From Pseudomonas fragi (GTDB taxonomy: Bacteria > Pseudomonadota > Gammaproteobacteria > Pseudomonadales > Pseudomonadaceae), in the NCBI RefSeq assembly GCF_900105835.1, contig NZ_LT629783.1, forward strand, positions 1,302,001 to 1,366,000: DNA of 64,000 nt, written 5' to 3'. The notes under the pieces were generated by a model, which was not told the origin of the DNA, did not search any database, and saw nothing but the letters and a program-made list of their open reading frames with translations. This document shows positions 15,916-25,239 of the stretch, in pieces (position 1 is the first letter of the stretch; each line of letters opens with the position of its first letter). The translations under genes were made by a program, and so were the position numbers.

Positions 15916-16115
15916 CGCGGCCTTAGCGGACCAATGGCCAGGCGCCCGGCGAGCTGTTTTTTTATCCGCTCATAGATCTCTGCGCGATGAACACTGATGT
16001 GCCTGGGGGCTTCGATCCCCAAGCGCACGTTATTGCCGTTGATGGCAACGATGTACAGGGTAATGTCCTGTCCGATTGAAATACGCTCGCCTGCGGCACG
16101 ACTGAGTATCTGCAT
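15912..16115 (-). CDS. CsrA/RsmA-family translational regulator (paralogue)
   Basis: 67 residues. CsrA hallmarks: 'ILSRAAGERISIGQDITLYIV', 'GNNVRLGIEAPRHISVHRAEIYERI'. The RNA-binding residues (Leu4, Arg6, and the VHR Arg) are kept, so binding of GGA loops in mRNA leaders is expected. Residue 2 is Gln where most RsmA have Leu, and the C-terminal tail (AGRLAIGPLRPR) is unusual, so this is a divergent paralogue rather than the main RsmA. ATG 16115 is chosen because GGA lies eight bases upstream; ATG 16124 lacks one. Free-standing gene. Confidence 0.88.
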   Translation of the reverse strand: MQILSRAAGERISIGQDITLYIVAINGNNVRLGIEAPRHISVHRAEIYERIKKQLAGRLAIGPLRPR

Positions 16116-16250
16116 GGCTCTCATCCTAAGGGCTGGGTTGCCACAAAGACTGCACGGCGTAAAACCTGGCTTCAATCCCCACACATGAATTCAGCAAAAG
16201 ACTACTTTTGCGCCACCACTTTCCTACATACAAGCCGTGGAAAACGCCTA

Positions 16251-16583
16251 TTACGGGCTTGAAAAGCGCGGCCCGAGCAAGATGATGGTCGCGCCCACCA
16301 CACAGAGGCCCACTCCGATCCAGTCAGAGCCCAGCGGCCGAATACGCTCCACCACTGCCAGCCAGGCAATGGAGGTGACAATGTAAATCCCGCCATAGGC
16401 GGCATAGGCCCGCCCGGCATAGGCTGCCTCGACCTTGGTCAGCAGCAGGGCAAACAGCACCAGGCTGACAATCGCGGGCACAGCCCACCAGGCACTCTTG
16501 CCCTGACGCAGCCACATCCAGAAGCCGTAGCAGCCGGCGATTTCAAACAGGGCTGCGAAAAAAAACCAAGCGTAATTGAGCAT
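16251..16583 (-). CDS. YnfA family (UPF0060) small membrane protein
   Basis: 110 residues, four membrane helices. '[24 protein letters not shown]' and '[30 protein letters not shown]' are diagnostic of YnfA. The family resembles the small multidrug resistance proteins and has been linked with efflux in Shigella. The start is ATG 16583; upstream codons read poorly. Single gene between the csrA-like gene and the DUF3309 gene. Confidence 0.92.
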   Translation of the reverse strand: MLNYAWFFFAALFEIAGCYGFWMWLRQGKSAWWAVPAIVSLVLFALLLTKVEAAYAGRAYAAYGGIYIVTSIAWLAVVERIRPLGSDWIGVGLCVVGATIILLGPRFSSP

Positions 16584-16756
16584 GTGCAGTGTTTCCAGAT
16601 GGGCAGCGCGCCACCCTACCTGCGCACTTGCCACCGATCAAGGCAGAACTGTTTTTGCGCATGACATGAAATAAGTTGAATTATTCACCCAGCACCGCAG
16701 TCGGATTTTATAAGCACTGCCCATCCCTGGCGGAACCTATCAACAAGGAAATGCTC

Positions 16757-16909
16757 ATGACTACGATTCTACTGATCGTCCTGATTTTGCTGCTGGTCGG
16801 CGGCCTGCCGGTGTTCCCGCACTCCAAAAGCTGGGGCTATGGCCCTTCGGGCATTATCGGCACCGTGCTGATTGTGTTGCTGATATTGCTGCTGCTCGGC
16901 AAGATTTGA
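16757..16909 (+). CDS. DUF3309 family small membrane peptide
   Basis: 50 residues: one hydrophobic helix, a polar 'PHSKSWGYGPSG' turn, and a second Leu/Ile-rich helix ending in GKI. This is the DUF3309 pattern common in proteobacteria, often stress-induced. ATG 16757 is seven bases after AAGGA; ATG 16751 is two codons earlier and too close to it. Followed by a strong hairpin. Confidence 0.85.
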   Translation: MTTILLIVLILLLVGGLPVFPHSKSWGYGPSGIIGTVLIVLLILLLLGKI

Positions 16910-16931
16910 CCCAATAAAAAAGCAGCCCCGA

Positions 16932-16968
16932 GGTTGATGCCCGTCCGCCACGCTGACGGGCATCAACC
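16932..16968. terminator. long hairpin between convergent units
   Basis: GGTTGATGCCCGTC / GACGGGCATCAACC, a 14-base perfect stem with a nine-base loop, between the DUF3309 gene and the end of the AGCS remnant. The preceding AATAAAAAAG run gives a U tract for minus-strand transcripts. Confidence 0.75.
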
Positions 16969-17050
16969 ATCAAAGGCCGCTGCTCAGGAAATACCGTCGT
17001 CTACAGGCAACACGGCTGCAGAGCGTGCCAGCTTGATTTACGTGTGATGG

Positions 17051-17851
17051 TCATCTTTGCAGTGCGGATAACACTGCATGGGGTGCAGGCTCTATCACCA
17101 CCTGGTCCGGTGTAGACCGTGGCGGCCAGGCCTTGAAGTCCAGATCAAGATCCTTGAACTGGCTGGAGTCAAAAACGGGCATCTTGATGCCTGCCTTGCG
17201 TTGCTCGTCATAATCACGCAGCACACGCATGCCAACCTTGAACAACATCGTAATGGCAATCAGATTTACGAAAGCCAGCATGGTCATGGTGATATCGGCG
17301 AAGGCGAAAACCGTGTCCAGGTTCTGCACCGCCCCCCAAAAGATCAGGACCAGCACCAACCCACGATAAATAATGACCGTGCGACGCTTTTCACCCAACA
17401 AAAAGCGCAGGTTGTTTTCGCCCAAATAGTAGTTGTACAAAATCGACGTGAAGACAAACAACGCCAGCGCCACACTGATAAACGTGCGCCCCCAGTCGCC
17501 AACCACTTCTGCGAGCGCGTTCTGCGTGAGAATCAAGCCGTCGCCTTCGAAACCTGGCGTGTAAAAGCCAGACAGAAGAATCAACAACGCCGTGCAGGTA
17601 CAGATCACGAAGGTGTCGATAAATACGCTAAACGCTTGAACCACCCCTTGCGACGCCGGGTGATCGACATTCGCCACAGCGGCCACATTCGGCGCGCTGC
17701 CCAATCCCGCTTCGTTGGCAAAAACACCGCGTTTCACGCCCATGACAATGGCGGTGCCGACAATGCCAGAAAAGGCCTGATCCAGACCGAAAGCGCTTTT
17801 GAAAATGGTCATCAGCATGCCGGGAACATGATCAAACTGCAGCACGATCAC
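17051..17851 (-). pseudogene. sodium:alanine (AGCS) symporter missing its N-terminal half
   Basis: 266 codons that match only the C-terminal part of an alanine/glycine:cation symporter: 'IVGTAIVMGVKRGVFANEAGLGSAPNVAAVANVDHPASQGVVQAFSVF' is the family signature region, and the final helices and hydrophilic tail are complete. Full members have about 450-490 residues and 8-11 helices; the sodium- and substrate-binding N-terminal helices are absent. The family match begins at the codons next to GTG 17851, six bases past the stop of the upstream alpha/beta hydrolase. No N-terminal fragment exists in the rest of the window. I read it as a 5'-deleted remnant left by the event that placed the hydrolase here. 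Confidence 0.75.
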
Positions 17852-17856
17852 AAGGC

Positions 17857-18675
17857 TTAACCGGCCTGGCTGGCGCGGTGGAAATCAGCGATCTGTTGCC
17901 ACATCGCGATCGGGTTGGAATACATGGGGAAATGCCCGCACACAGGGATTGGCGCAAGGCGTACGCCCTGAGCCTGGATATGCGCAAGGTAGGAAAGTGA
18001 TGAGTTCTGCTCGCCGTACATAAACATTCGCGGGCACTTCAAGCCAAGAAACTTACCCATCAGGTCGGCGTTATCGGACAGATCAACTATCGTCGAAAAA
18101 ATGCCTCGCACCGCCTCGGCACGCACCTTGTGTCTCAGGCTCGCCGAATACAATGCACTGGCATACGCCGGGGCATGCCTGACACGCTTGATGAAAGCCG
18201 CGAAAAACACCTCGGGATCATCGCACGGATAATCGTCGATCTGACGACTGAGAAAGCAGTCTTCCGGGGCAATATTGCCCTCTATGTCAGTGAAGCTCAG
18301 TACCCGCCCCGGAAACTGATGAGCCAGCAGCAAAGCCGCCAACCCCCCCATAGAGTGACCGACCAGATGGAAGCGTTCGATATCGAAATGCTCCAGCACT
18401 TGTAGTGTCACCTGCACCAACAGCGGGATGGACACCCTGGACAGGTCACTGCAGAGAGTTTCACCGCAGCCGGGTGCGTCGAAGGCAACAAAGGGGTGAC
18501 CGTCGAATTCCGCCTGCAGCGCGATCCCGGCATAGTCCTCTTTGGTCGAACCAAAACCATGCAGGAAAACGATCGGCGCCAACTCGCCACGCCTGTGAAT
18601 GGCGGCGATGTTCAGTTGCACACCGTCAATCGTTAGCGGAAGTTGGGTATGAGTGAATGTTTCGGATGCAGACAC
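17857..18675 (-). CDS. alpha/beta hydrolase
   Basis: 272 residues from GTG 18675, which has AAGGGG nine bases upstream; the open frame continues to 18795 without a better start. The oxyanion region is 'IVFLHGFGSTKEDYAG', the nucleophile elbow is GHSMGG and the catalytic His is in 'VCGHFPMYSNP'. The acid residue is not in the usual spot (MYGEQNSS) and may be the Asp of FTDIEG. No signal peptide. Esterase, lactonase or C-C hydrolase activity cannot be told apart. It ends six bases before a truncated symporter gene. Confidence 0.85.
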   Translation of the reverse strand: MSASETFTHTQLPLTIDGVQLNIAAIHRRGELAPIVFLHGFGSTKEDYAGIALQAEFDGHPFVAFDAPGCGETLCSDLSRVSIPLLVQVTLQVLEHFDIERFHLVGHSMGGLAALLLAHQFPGRVLSFTDIEGNIAPEDCFLSRQIDDYPCDDPEVFFAAFIKRVRHAPAYASALYSASLRHKVRAEAVRGIFSTIVDLSDNADLMGKFLGLKCPRMFMYGEQNSSLSYLAHIQAQGVRLAPIPVCGHFPMYSNPIAMWQQIADFHRASQAG

Positions 18676-18863
18676 GTTAATAGCCCCTTGAACGATAAAA
18701 TGACTGCCGCACGAGAGTTGCCGCAGCTCGGTACGCAATCTCAAGGGATTCGAGCAGCCTGTAAAATCCTGATCGTGGAAGGTTTTGATACGCAAAACCT
18801 ATCACTCGAATTTCCTCTGCCCACACTATTTATGCTGCATGCCAGGGCGCACGCACCCCGCAT

Positions 18864-18896
18864 AAAAAAATCCGATGCCGGAACCGGCATCGGATT
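18864..18896 (-). terminator. terminator of the phosphoglycerol transferase gene
   Basis: AATCCGATGCCGG / CCGGCATCGGATT, a 13-base stem with an AA loop. On the minus strand it is followed by seven U, directly downstream of the stop at 18982. Confidence 0.88.
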
Positions 18897-18981
18897 GGAT
18901 TGTTTGCCGCCGGCCAGTCGAGCAGATATGCCCGCCTGGCCAGCATCAGGCCCTCAGGCCTGTTTTTTACTCACCCGAGGA

Positions 18982-21060
18982 TTACTTCGGATCCGCCACA
19001 CCTGCGGTGTTGTCCAGCAGGCTTTTGGTCGCGGTCTGCAGGAAGGATTCGAGCTTTTTCTTCAGCTCGGTCGCTTCCGGCGTGTCGGTGACCACGGTCG
19101 CCTCCGGGTTGGCGCCCAACTTGTACTGCCATACCTTGGCCGGCATATCTTTTGGCTGCACCAGCAAATGGTCGTCACTGATGATGGCCACGGTCTGGTC
19201 ACTGCCTGACGGCTTGATCACGCCGCTGCCCTTGTCACCTTCCGGCAGGGTCAGCAGGTCACGGCCCCAGCATTGCTGACGGAACTCACCGCCCAGGCGG
19301 CCCATGATGGTCGGCACGATGTCGACCTGAGTGCCCACCGTGTCAGTACGGGTGCCGAACTTCTCCTGGATGCCAGGACCGATCAGCAGCAATGGCACGT
19401 TGAAACGGCCAAGGTCCATCTCGGAAATCTGCTGCTCGTTACCAAAACCGTGGTCACCCACGATCACAAACAGGGTTTCCTTGAAGTACGGTTCTTTACG
19501 CGCTTTTTCGAAGAACTGGCCCAGTGCCCAGTCGGAATAACGCATCGCCGTCAAATGCTCGTTGAGCGAACCACGATCGGTTACCGGCTCAACCGGCAAC
19601 GGCGTCGGCAAGGCGTATGGCGTGTGGTTGGACAGGGTTTGCAGCAGCGCATAGAAAGGCTCTTTGCCTTCACGCTTTTTCAGTTCTTCCAGGCCACGGT
19701 TGAACATGTCCTGGTCGGACACGCCCCAGGTAGGATCAGAGAACACCGGGTCGACGAAATCATTACGACCAACAAAGGTGGTCATGCCCTGGTTACTGAA
19801 GAAACCTGACTGGTTGTCCCAGGCGAAATCACCGTTATAGACGTATACGTCATCAAACTTGCGGGCGCTCAGCAGTTCCGGCAAGCCGGACAGCTTGTGG
19901 CTGCCTTCCGGGGTCTGCATCAGGTATTCGAAACCCGGCAGGTTCGGGAAACACGCCATGGTGGCGAACATGCCCTGATGGGTATGGGTACCGTTGGAGA
20001 AGAAACGCTCGAACAGCAAGCCTTCCTTGGCCAGGTTGTCGAAGTACGGGGTGATATTGCCCGGACGCCCCAGCGCACCCACCGAGTGACCGGCGAAGCT
20101 TTCCATCAGGATCACGACAACGTTCTTGATCGGCAGGGTTTTTTCTTCTGGCGGCGTAGTGTCACGGCGCACAGGAGCGGTATCCGGGTCGACCAGCTTG
20201 TCGTGCTCGGTCAGCAGCATGTCGCGCACGGTCTGCGTCGCCACAGGCTGCTCAAGGGTGGCCTTCCAGATATTGGTGCGGTCATCACCGAAGCGGCTTT
20301 TCGCAGCGGCAATCAGCGACAGAGAGCCGTTGAGGCCCAACTGGTTGGCGAAGTTGGAGTCTGTTGTGTAGGCATCGCCCCAGCGCAGTGGAGGACCCTG
20401 ACGCAAGGTGCCACGCGCCAAAACCACACACACCAGCAGCAACACGACAAACACCGCTGCACGGCCGTACCACGGGGCTACGCTGCGAGAAGCGCCGGCA
20501 GCAGCCCGGGTGACGCTGGAGCGGGTTACGCGATCAGCACCACGGAAGGCAAAGTACAAGATGACAGTGCCCACGGCCCAGGCCAACAGGTAACGCACCA
20601 CCGGGAAGCCATACCAAAGCATGCTCATCACGGTTTTCGGGTCTTCCTTCACATACTGGAAAACCAGGCCGTTGAGGCGTTGGTGGAACTCGCGGTAGAA
20701 GTCCATCTCCATCAGGCCCAAAAACAGCGCCAGGCTGGAGGCAGCGGTCAGCCAGAAGCGCAGTACGCCACGCATGGCCATGGCCTTGACACTGAGCAGC
20801 GCCAGCAACAGCGGAATGCTGAAGTACACGACAATCCGCGCGTCAAAGCGCAGACCGTTGCCAAAGGCTTCAAGGAAGGTCGATGCCGGGGTATCGAGGA
20901 TCATTTCCTTGTTGTAAACCAGCAATGCCACCCGCAGCAGGGTGAACATCACCATCATGATCAAGGCACACAGCAGCGTAAATGCCAGGTGCGATTTGAC
21001 GGTGGGTTGCAACACACGCGAGGCAGCGTGCTGTTGGCTTGGGGCGTCCGGGTTTGCCAT
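18982..21060 (-). CDS. LTA synthase-like phosphoglycerol/phosphoethanolamine transferase
   Basis: 692 residues. Five membrane helices in the first ~230 residues, then a periplasmic sulfatase-fold domain: 'NVVVILMESFAGHSVGALG' (metal-binding Glu), 'FFSNGTHTHQGMFATM' (nucleophile Thr region) and 'VGDHGFGNEQQ' (metal-binding Asp-His). These match the LtaS/OpgB/MdoB group. In Gram-negative bacteria such enzymes modify periplasmic glucans or lipids with phosphoglycerol. The C-terminal ~100 residues are a charged extension. Own terminator downstream, REPIN upstream. Confidence 0.88.
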   Translation of the reverse strand: MANPDAPSQQHAASRVLQPTVKSHLAFTLLCALIMMVMFTLLRVALLVYNKEMILDTPASTFLEAFGNGLRFDARIVVYFSIPLLLALLSVKAMAMRGVLRFWLTAASSLALFLGLMEMDFYREFHQRLNGLVFQYVKEDPKTVMSMLWYGFPVVRYLLAWAVGTVILYFAFRGADRVTRSSVTRAAAGASRSVAPWYGRAAVFVVLLLVCVVLARGTLRQGPPLRWGDAYTTDSNFANQLGLNGSLSLIAAAKSRFGDDRTNIWKATLEQPVATQTVRDMLLTEHDKLVDPDTAPVRRDTTPPEEKTLPIKNVVVILMESFAGHSVGALGRPGNITPYFDNLAKEGLLFERFFSNGTHTHQGMFATMACFPNLPGFEYLMQTPEGSHKLSGLPELLSARKFDDVYVYNGDFAWDNQSGFFSNQGMTTFVGRNDFVDPVFSDPTWGVSDQDMFNRGLEELKKREGKEPFYALLQTLSNHTPYALPTPLPVEPVTDRGSLNEHLTAMRYSDWALGQFFEKARKEPYFKETLFVIVGDHGFGNEQQISEMDLGRFNVPLLLIGPGIQEKFGTRTDTVGTQVDIVPTIMGRLGGEFRQQCWGRDLLTLPEGDKGSGVIKPSGSDQTVAIISDDHLLVQPKDMPAKVWQYKLGANPEATVVTDTPEATELKKKLESFLQTATKSLLDNTAGVADPK

Positions 21061-21291
21061 GTCGTTTTAGGACCCATTGGTTCAAGTTGAAGTGGCTTTA
21101 TCACCGGTGGCAGGCCACGGGTGCATCGCTCTTTAATTACACAGGATTAGGCCCGAGACCCCGCAAAAACACCGGAATAGAGGCGCTTGAGAGTCGGAAA
21201 GGCGAAATTTTGCGTGCGAATTGTCTTAAAGATACCGTGAAAATTTCGTGCAAAGCACATTTTGAAACACAAGAAAGGCCGCTCAATCCCC

Positions 21292-21375
21292 GTGGGAGCG
21301 GGCTTGCCCGCGATGCAGGCGACGCGGTTTAAAATTGCACCGCGTTGCTCCAATCGCGGGCAAGCCCGCTCCCAC
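21292..21375. repeat. REPIN, family A (GTGGGAGCGGGCTTGCCCGC)
   Basis: GTGGGAGCGGGCTTGCCCGC at the left end and its reverse complement at the right end, 84 bases overall, between the phosphoglycerol transferase and speE. It is the common fluorescent-pseudomonad REP doublet; it folds into a long hairpin. Confidence 0.95.
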
Positions 21376-21422
21376 AGTTATCCTTGGCTGACCGCTCTGC
21401 CCTGCCTTGCTACTGCACAGCC

Positions 21423-22298
21423 TCAGTCGTTGCTGGGTTTGTTGATCGCCTGCAACACATACTGCGGCAAGGCGAAAGCACCGATATGCACTTCAGGATT
21501 GTAGTAGCGGGTCACGATGCCGCTACCGGCAAACCGCTGACGCAGGGTTTCAAGTGGCAACTTGCGATAGCTCGCATCCGTCGAACCCCAGGCAAACGTC
21601 ATCGAGCCGCCGATATAGGTCGGCACCGCTGCCTGATAAAAATGCCAGTCCGCGAACAGGCTGCGCATGCGCCCGGCGGTGGTCTGCACTTCCTGCAATT
21701 GCATAAATGGCGTGCCGTTCTGGGTGACCAGTACGCCGCCCTCGTTCAGGCAACGGTGGCAAGCCTGGTAGAAGTTCTCGGAGAACAGCACTTCACCCGG
21801 CCCGATCGGGTCAGTGGAGTCGGAAATGATCACGTCGAATTTTTCTTCGGTAGTGGCGACAAAACGCATGCCGTCGTCGATCACCAGGTTCAGGCGCGGG
21901 TCGTCGTATGCCCCCTTGGAGTGGTTGGGCAGGAACTCTTTGCACATGTCCACTACGGTGCCGTCGATCTCGACCATGGTGATGTGCTCAATGCCAATGT
22001 GCTTGGTCACTTCGCGCAGCATGCCACCATCGCCACCGCCAATGATCAGTACGCGCTTGACCGCGCCGTGCGCCAGGATCGGCACATGGGTGAGCATCTC
22101 GTGGTAGATGAATTCGTCCGCTTCGGTGGTCTGGATCACGCCGTCCAGCGCCATGACCCGGCCCATGACCGGGTTTTCGAAAATCACCAGGTGCTGGTGA
22201 TCGGTACGCACTTCATGGAGCAGCTTGTCCATGCGAAAGCGTTGGCCGTAACCTTCGTAAAGGGTTTCGAGATAGTGGTTGTCAAGCGATTCGGTCAT
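21423..22298 (-). CDS. speE: spermidine synthase
   Basis: 291 residues. '[33 protein letters not shown]' is the propylamine-transferase signature, '[15 protein letters not shown]' the dcAdoMet-binding loop, and '[18 protein letters not shown]' holds the catalytic Asp. It transfers aminopropyl groups to putrescine to give spermidine and methylthioadenosine. MTA is the substrate of the methionine salvage pathway, some of whose genes lie 2 kb downstream. ATG 22298 has AAGGGGA upstream. Confidence 0.93.
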   Translation of the reverse strand: MTESLDNHYLETLYEGYGQRFRMDKLLHEVRTDHQHLVIFENPVMGRVMALDGVIQTTEADEFIYHEMLTHVPILAHGAVKRVLIIGGGDGGMLREVTKHIGIEHITMVEIDGTVVDMCKEFLPNHSKGAYDDPRLNLVIDDGMRFVATTEEKFDVIISDSTDPIGPGEVLFSENFYQACHRCLNEGGVLVTQNGTPFMQLQEVQTTAGRMRSLFADWHFYQAAVPTYIGGSMTFAWGSTDASYRKLPLETLRQRFAGSGIVTRYYNPEVHIGAFALPQYVLQAINKPSND

Positions 22299-22501
22299 GG
22301 GAAGTCCCCTTGAATGCTGGTGGCAACGGACGGTCACCCGCCCATGATCGACAGCCAAACCTCATACCGCTATCGCGACACGGGTCCAACTGCCCAAGAA
22401 AGGCGCGCATTCTACGTCGAGGAACATGACAGGTCGAACCTTGACGCTGACAAACTCAACGGGCAGCCATGATTTCTCAGGACTGCCCGCCGGCTAGCGC
22501 T

Positions 22502-22693
22502 TTAAATACGCACATTGCCCCGCGGCCCGGCGATGGCCCAGATGACCAGCCCCAGTACCGGCAGGAACAGAATTAGCAGCACCCAGAGCACTTTTGCACC
22601 CGTCCCGGCGCCGCTTTTGATTACGTTGATGATGGCCCAGATATCCAGGGCCAGAATAATCAGACCGATCAGACCATTAAACGTTGAACCCAT
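22502..22693 (-). CDS. PLDc_N-type small membrane protein
   Basis: 63 residues with two hydrophobic helices. The sequence 'IILALDIWAIINVIKSG' and 'VLWVLLILFLPVLGLVIWAIAGPRG' is the phospholipase D N-terminal membrane domain occurring as a stand-alone protein. Function unknown; usually stress related. Confidence 0.85.
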   Translation of the reverse strand: MGSTFNGLIGLIILALDIWAIINVIKSGAGTGAKVLWVLLILFLPVLGLVIWAIAGPRGNVRI

Positions 22694-22777
22694 GATGACG
22701 CTCCCGAGTGAGTACTTGTGCTCATAGGATAGTCACCCACGGCCAGGGTTCCGTTTTTTATTGCGCCAGCCAGGGTT

Positions 22778-23308
22778 TCAAACGTGGATGGCAACCTTCA
22801 GGGCTTCCAGCGATGGCGCCGCAGCCATGCCGACCTGGGCACACAGCTCAAGCACGCGCGGGACGTCATTGCCGTAAACCAGCACCACCTGGATTTCGTC
22901 GTCCAGCGGCTGGCTCAGGTTGACCAGCACATAACCGCCCTGCTCCGGGCTCATGCTGCCCATCTGGATCTGGATGCGATTGAGCGCGGTCAACGCCTCG
23001 GTCTTGGCCAACTGCTTGGGCTTGATATTGAACGCGACATCGGGGCCGAACGAAGCGACGATCTGGGCAAACACATCCATCCAGGTATCGGCCTGGAACA
23101 ACACCGTTTCCGGCAGACTGCCCACCACCACCCATTCACCCAGCGGGATCGGGAAGCTGTCGTCGTAGTTGATATCCGGGTTGGCAGCCAGAAACGCATC
23201 TTGATCGGCGTAGGCCTGCGCCGCCTCATCTGCGACTTTTGCGATTTCGGCGTCGCCCATGCACCCGGAGCTGATTTTGCTGATGAGTTCAACGAGAGTG
23301 GTTTTCAT
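22778..23308 (-). CDS. hypothetical protein, Pseudomonas-type
   Basis: 176 residues, acidic, soluble, no signal peptide. It has an N-terminal helical region (LISKISSGCMGDAEIAKVADEAAQAYADQDAFLAANPD), an 'IPLGEWVVVGSLPETVLFQADTWMDVFAQIVASFGPDV' core and a C-terminal beta/alpha section. Codon use is like that of its neighbours and the frame is complete. I do not recognise a domain. It sits 70 bases downstream of the ankyrin gene on the same strand, so they may be cotranscribed. Confidence 0.7.
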   Translation of the reverse strand: MKTTLVELISKISSGCMGDAEIAKVADEAAQAYADQDAFLAANPDINYDDSFPIPLGEWVVVGSLPETVLFQADTWMDVFAQIVASFGPDVAFNIKPKQLAKTEALTALNRIQIQMGSMSPEQGGYVLVNLSQPLDDEIQVVLVYGNDVPRVLELCAQVGMAAAPSLEALKVAIHV

Positions 23309-23375
23309 GGGCGCGGCCTGTCACAAGGAAAATTAAGGGCGCGCAGGATATATCAATTGCGCCCTTCAAGGGCGA

Positions 23376-23909
23376 TCAGCCCAACAGCTTCTCCAACTGC
23401 GCCACTGCCTCGGTGGCGCCCATGGTCCTGGCGGCATCCAGTGCGGTAATGCCATTGGCGTCCTTGGCTTTTGGATCCGCGCCCTTGCTGATCAGGTAAT
23501 CGATGATTTCGCCACGATTGAACATGGCGGCCATCATCAGCGCTGTACGACCATCAAATGACGCGCCTTCAACTTGTGCGCCACCTTCAACCAGGGTCTT
23601 GACCATCTCCAGGTCGCCTTTGAAGGCAGCACCTGCAATCGGGCTCTGGCCGTTGTCATTGCGAATTTCGGGGTCGGCATTGTGCTCAAGCAGCACTTTG
23701 ACCGCCTCAACGTGGCCGTGGTAGCTGGCCAACATCAACAGGGTATCGCCCTTGTGGTTGCGCAAGTTGGCCGGCAGCCCCTTGCTCAGCAAGGCGGCCA
23801 GCATTGCAGCATCGCCTTCGCGGGCCTTGTTGAACACCTGTTCGGCAAAGTCGGCGGCTTCTTCCGGGGTCATCTGGCGGCTTTGGTCTGCTGGCTTGTT
23901 GTCTGACAT
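23376..23909 (-). CDS. ankyrin-repeat protein
   Basis: 177 residues from ATG 23909 (GGAG six bases upstream). After a ~30-residue helical N-terminus there are about four ankyrin repeats: 'KGDTLLMLASYHGHVEAVKVLLEHNADPEIRN', 'NGQSPIAGAAFKGDLEMVKTLVEGGAQVEG', 'DGRTALMMAAMFNRGEIIDYLISKGADPKAKD' and a capping repeat. No signal peptide, so it is cytoplasmic. Ankyrin proteins of this size bind other proteins; in some bacteria they are immunity or catalase-associated factors. The partner is not evident. Confidence 0.9.
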   Translation of the reverse strand: MSDNKPADQSRQMTPEEAADFAEQVFNKAREGDAAMLAALLSKGLPANLRNHKGDTLLMLASYHGHVEAVKVLLEHNADPEIRNDNGQSPIAGAAFKGDLEMVKTLVEGGAQVEGASFDGRTALMMAAMFNRGEIIDYLISKGADPKAKDANGITALDAARTMGATEAVAQLEKLLG

Positions 23910-24200
23910 GTAAGGCTCCACCTTCGCTACAAAGAAACCTAGTTTCCTGAGACGGGGCGAAGGTGTCATCCCTTTTTTGCTCAAGGTGGCAATAGAGACA
24001 ATCAATCGTGGGCAATACGCTATTGCTCACTGGGCAAAATGCAGGATGCACGATGGCCATTCATGCAGAATGCACGACTCAAGGGTTTTTTATAAAATAC
24101 AACCTGTTGATTTATAAGGACTTTTCAAAAAAACAATAGTGGCACAATCACTGCAACCTCTACTCCATACAAGCACTTGAGCGCTAATGGAGCTGAACAC

Positions 24201-24479
24201 ATGAGCCTGATCCAGGAAAAATTTGCATCGTTGTTCACCAACTACACCGTCAACGTAAAACCCCGCCCGGATGGCGGCGTGTTGCTGACGCTGTGTGACA
24301 GCGATGGCAAACAAACTCAACGCACACTTTCCTACGCGCAATTGCACACTGCTGAACAGTTGACCTGGGCCATCAGCGCGATTCGCCGCGACCTGGCCGG
24401 CACTGCCAGTGAACTGCCGACGATTTCACTGCTGCAAAGCCAGCATCGCTTTGCCCTGCCGACTTATCACACTCGCTAA
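24201..24479 (+). CDS. DUF3509 family protein
   Basis: 92 residues from ATG 24201. 'FTNYTVNVKPRPDGGVLLTLCDSDGKQTQRTLSYAQLHTAEQLTWAISAIRRDL' is the Pseudomonas DUF3509 pattern. Small soluble protein of unknown function. The AT-rich stretch just upstream (24080-24150) probably holds its promoter. Convergent with mtnC over a bidirectional terminator. Confidence 0.85.
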   Translation: MSLIQEKFASLFTNYTVNVKPRPDGGVLLTLCDSDGKQTQRTLSYAQLHTAEQLTWAISAIRRDLAGTASELPTISLLQSQHRFALPTYHTR

Positions 24480-24498
24480 AAGCTGAAAACCAGCCACA

Positions 24499-24524
24499 AA
24501 AAAGCCAGCGATTGCTGGCTTTTT
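24499..24524. terminator. bidirectional terminator
   Basis: AAAAAGCCAGC / GCTGGCTTTTT with a GATT loop, between the stops of the DUF3509 gene (+) and mtnC (-). Confidence 0.92.
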
Positions 24525-24546
24525 GCTGTGCGGTATACCCAAGCTT

Positions 24547-25230
24547 TTACAGTCCGGCAGGATCGATCTCGGCAAAACTGCTGACGGTTTTATGCCCCAC
24601 CAGCTCACCACCGTCGCGGGCCAGGCCGCAGGTCTGCATGCCCGCCGCCTGTGCAGCATCAAGCTCTTCTACGATATCGGACAAAAACAGGATCTTCCCG
24701 GCCGGGCAACCGATCGCTTCGGTAATGTGCCGATAGGATTGCGCCTCACGCTTGGGCCCGGAGGTGGTGTCAAAGTAGCCGCTGAACAGCGACGTCAGGT
24801 CCCCTGCCTCGGAACAACCAAAAATCAGCTTTTGCGCCTGAATCGAACCTGACGAGTAAACATACAGGTCATAACCCTTGGCATGCCACTGGCGCAGCGC
24901 CTCGACCGCATCCGGGTAGACATGCCCCTTCAGCTCGCCAGCCTCGTAGCCCTGCTTCCAGATCATCCCTTGCAACGCCTTGAGTGGCGTGGCTTTGCGG
25001 TCTTCGGCCAGCCATTGCTGGAGGATCTTGATGACCCGCTCGACATCGGCCTCGGGCTCACCGCTGTCCAGGCGCACCGCCCCCAGCTGCATGGCCACTT
25101 CAGGGTCTTCGGCATGCTCGCGGACAAACCCGGGCAGATGTTTGGCCGCATACGGAAACAACACGTCAAATACGAAGCTGACAGCGCTGGTAGTGCCTTC
25201 GATATCGGTCAGGATGGCTTTGATCGGCAT
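24547..25230 (-). CDS. mtnC: enolase-phosphatase E1
   Basis: 227 residues of the HAD superfamily. Motif I is 'ILTDIEGTT' (nucleophile Asp, with Glu two residues on as in E1), motif II 'YVYSSGS', and motifs III/IV end in '[14 protein letters not shown]'. It enolises and dephosphorylates 2,3-diketo-5-methylthiopentyl-1-phosphate in methionine salvage. Last gene of the minus-strand series aroC-MFS-mtnB-mtnD-mtnC; nine bases after mtnD. Confidence 0.95.
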   Translation of the reverse strand: MPIKAILTDIEGTTSAVSFVFDVLFPYAAKHLPGFVREHAEDPEVAMQLGAVRLDSGEPEADVERVIKILQQWLAEDRKATPLKALQGMIWKQGYEAGELKGHVYPDAVEALRQWHAKGYDLYVYSSGSIQAQKLIFGCSEAGDLTSLFSGYFDTTSGPKREAQSYRHITEAIGCPAGKILFLSDIVEELDAAQAAGMQTCGLARDGGELVGHKTVSSFAEIDPAGL

Positions 25231-25239
25231 GGGACGTCC

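Noticed and set aside
19897..21090. 397-codon plus-strand frame opposite the phosphoglycerol transferase
   Set aside because: Antisense shadow; composition is not protein-like and it lacks a ribosome site.
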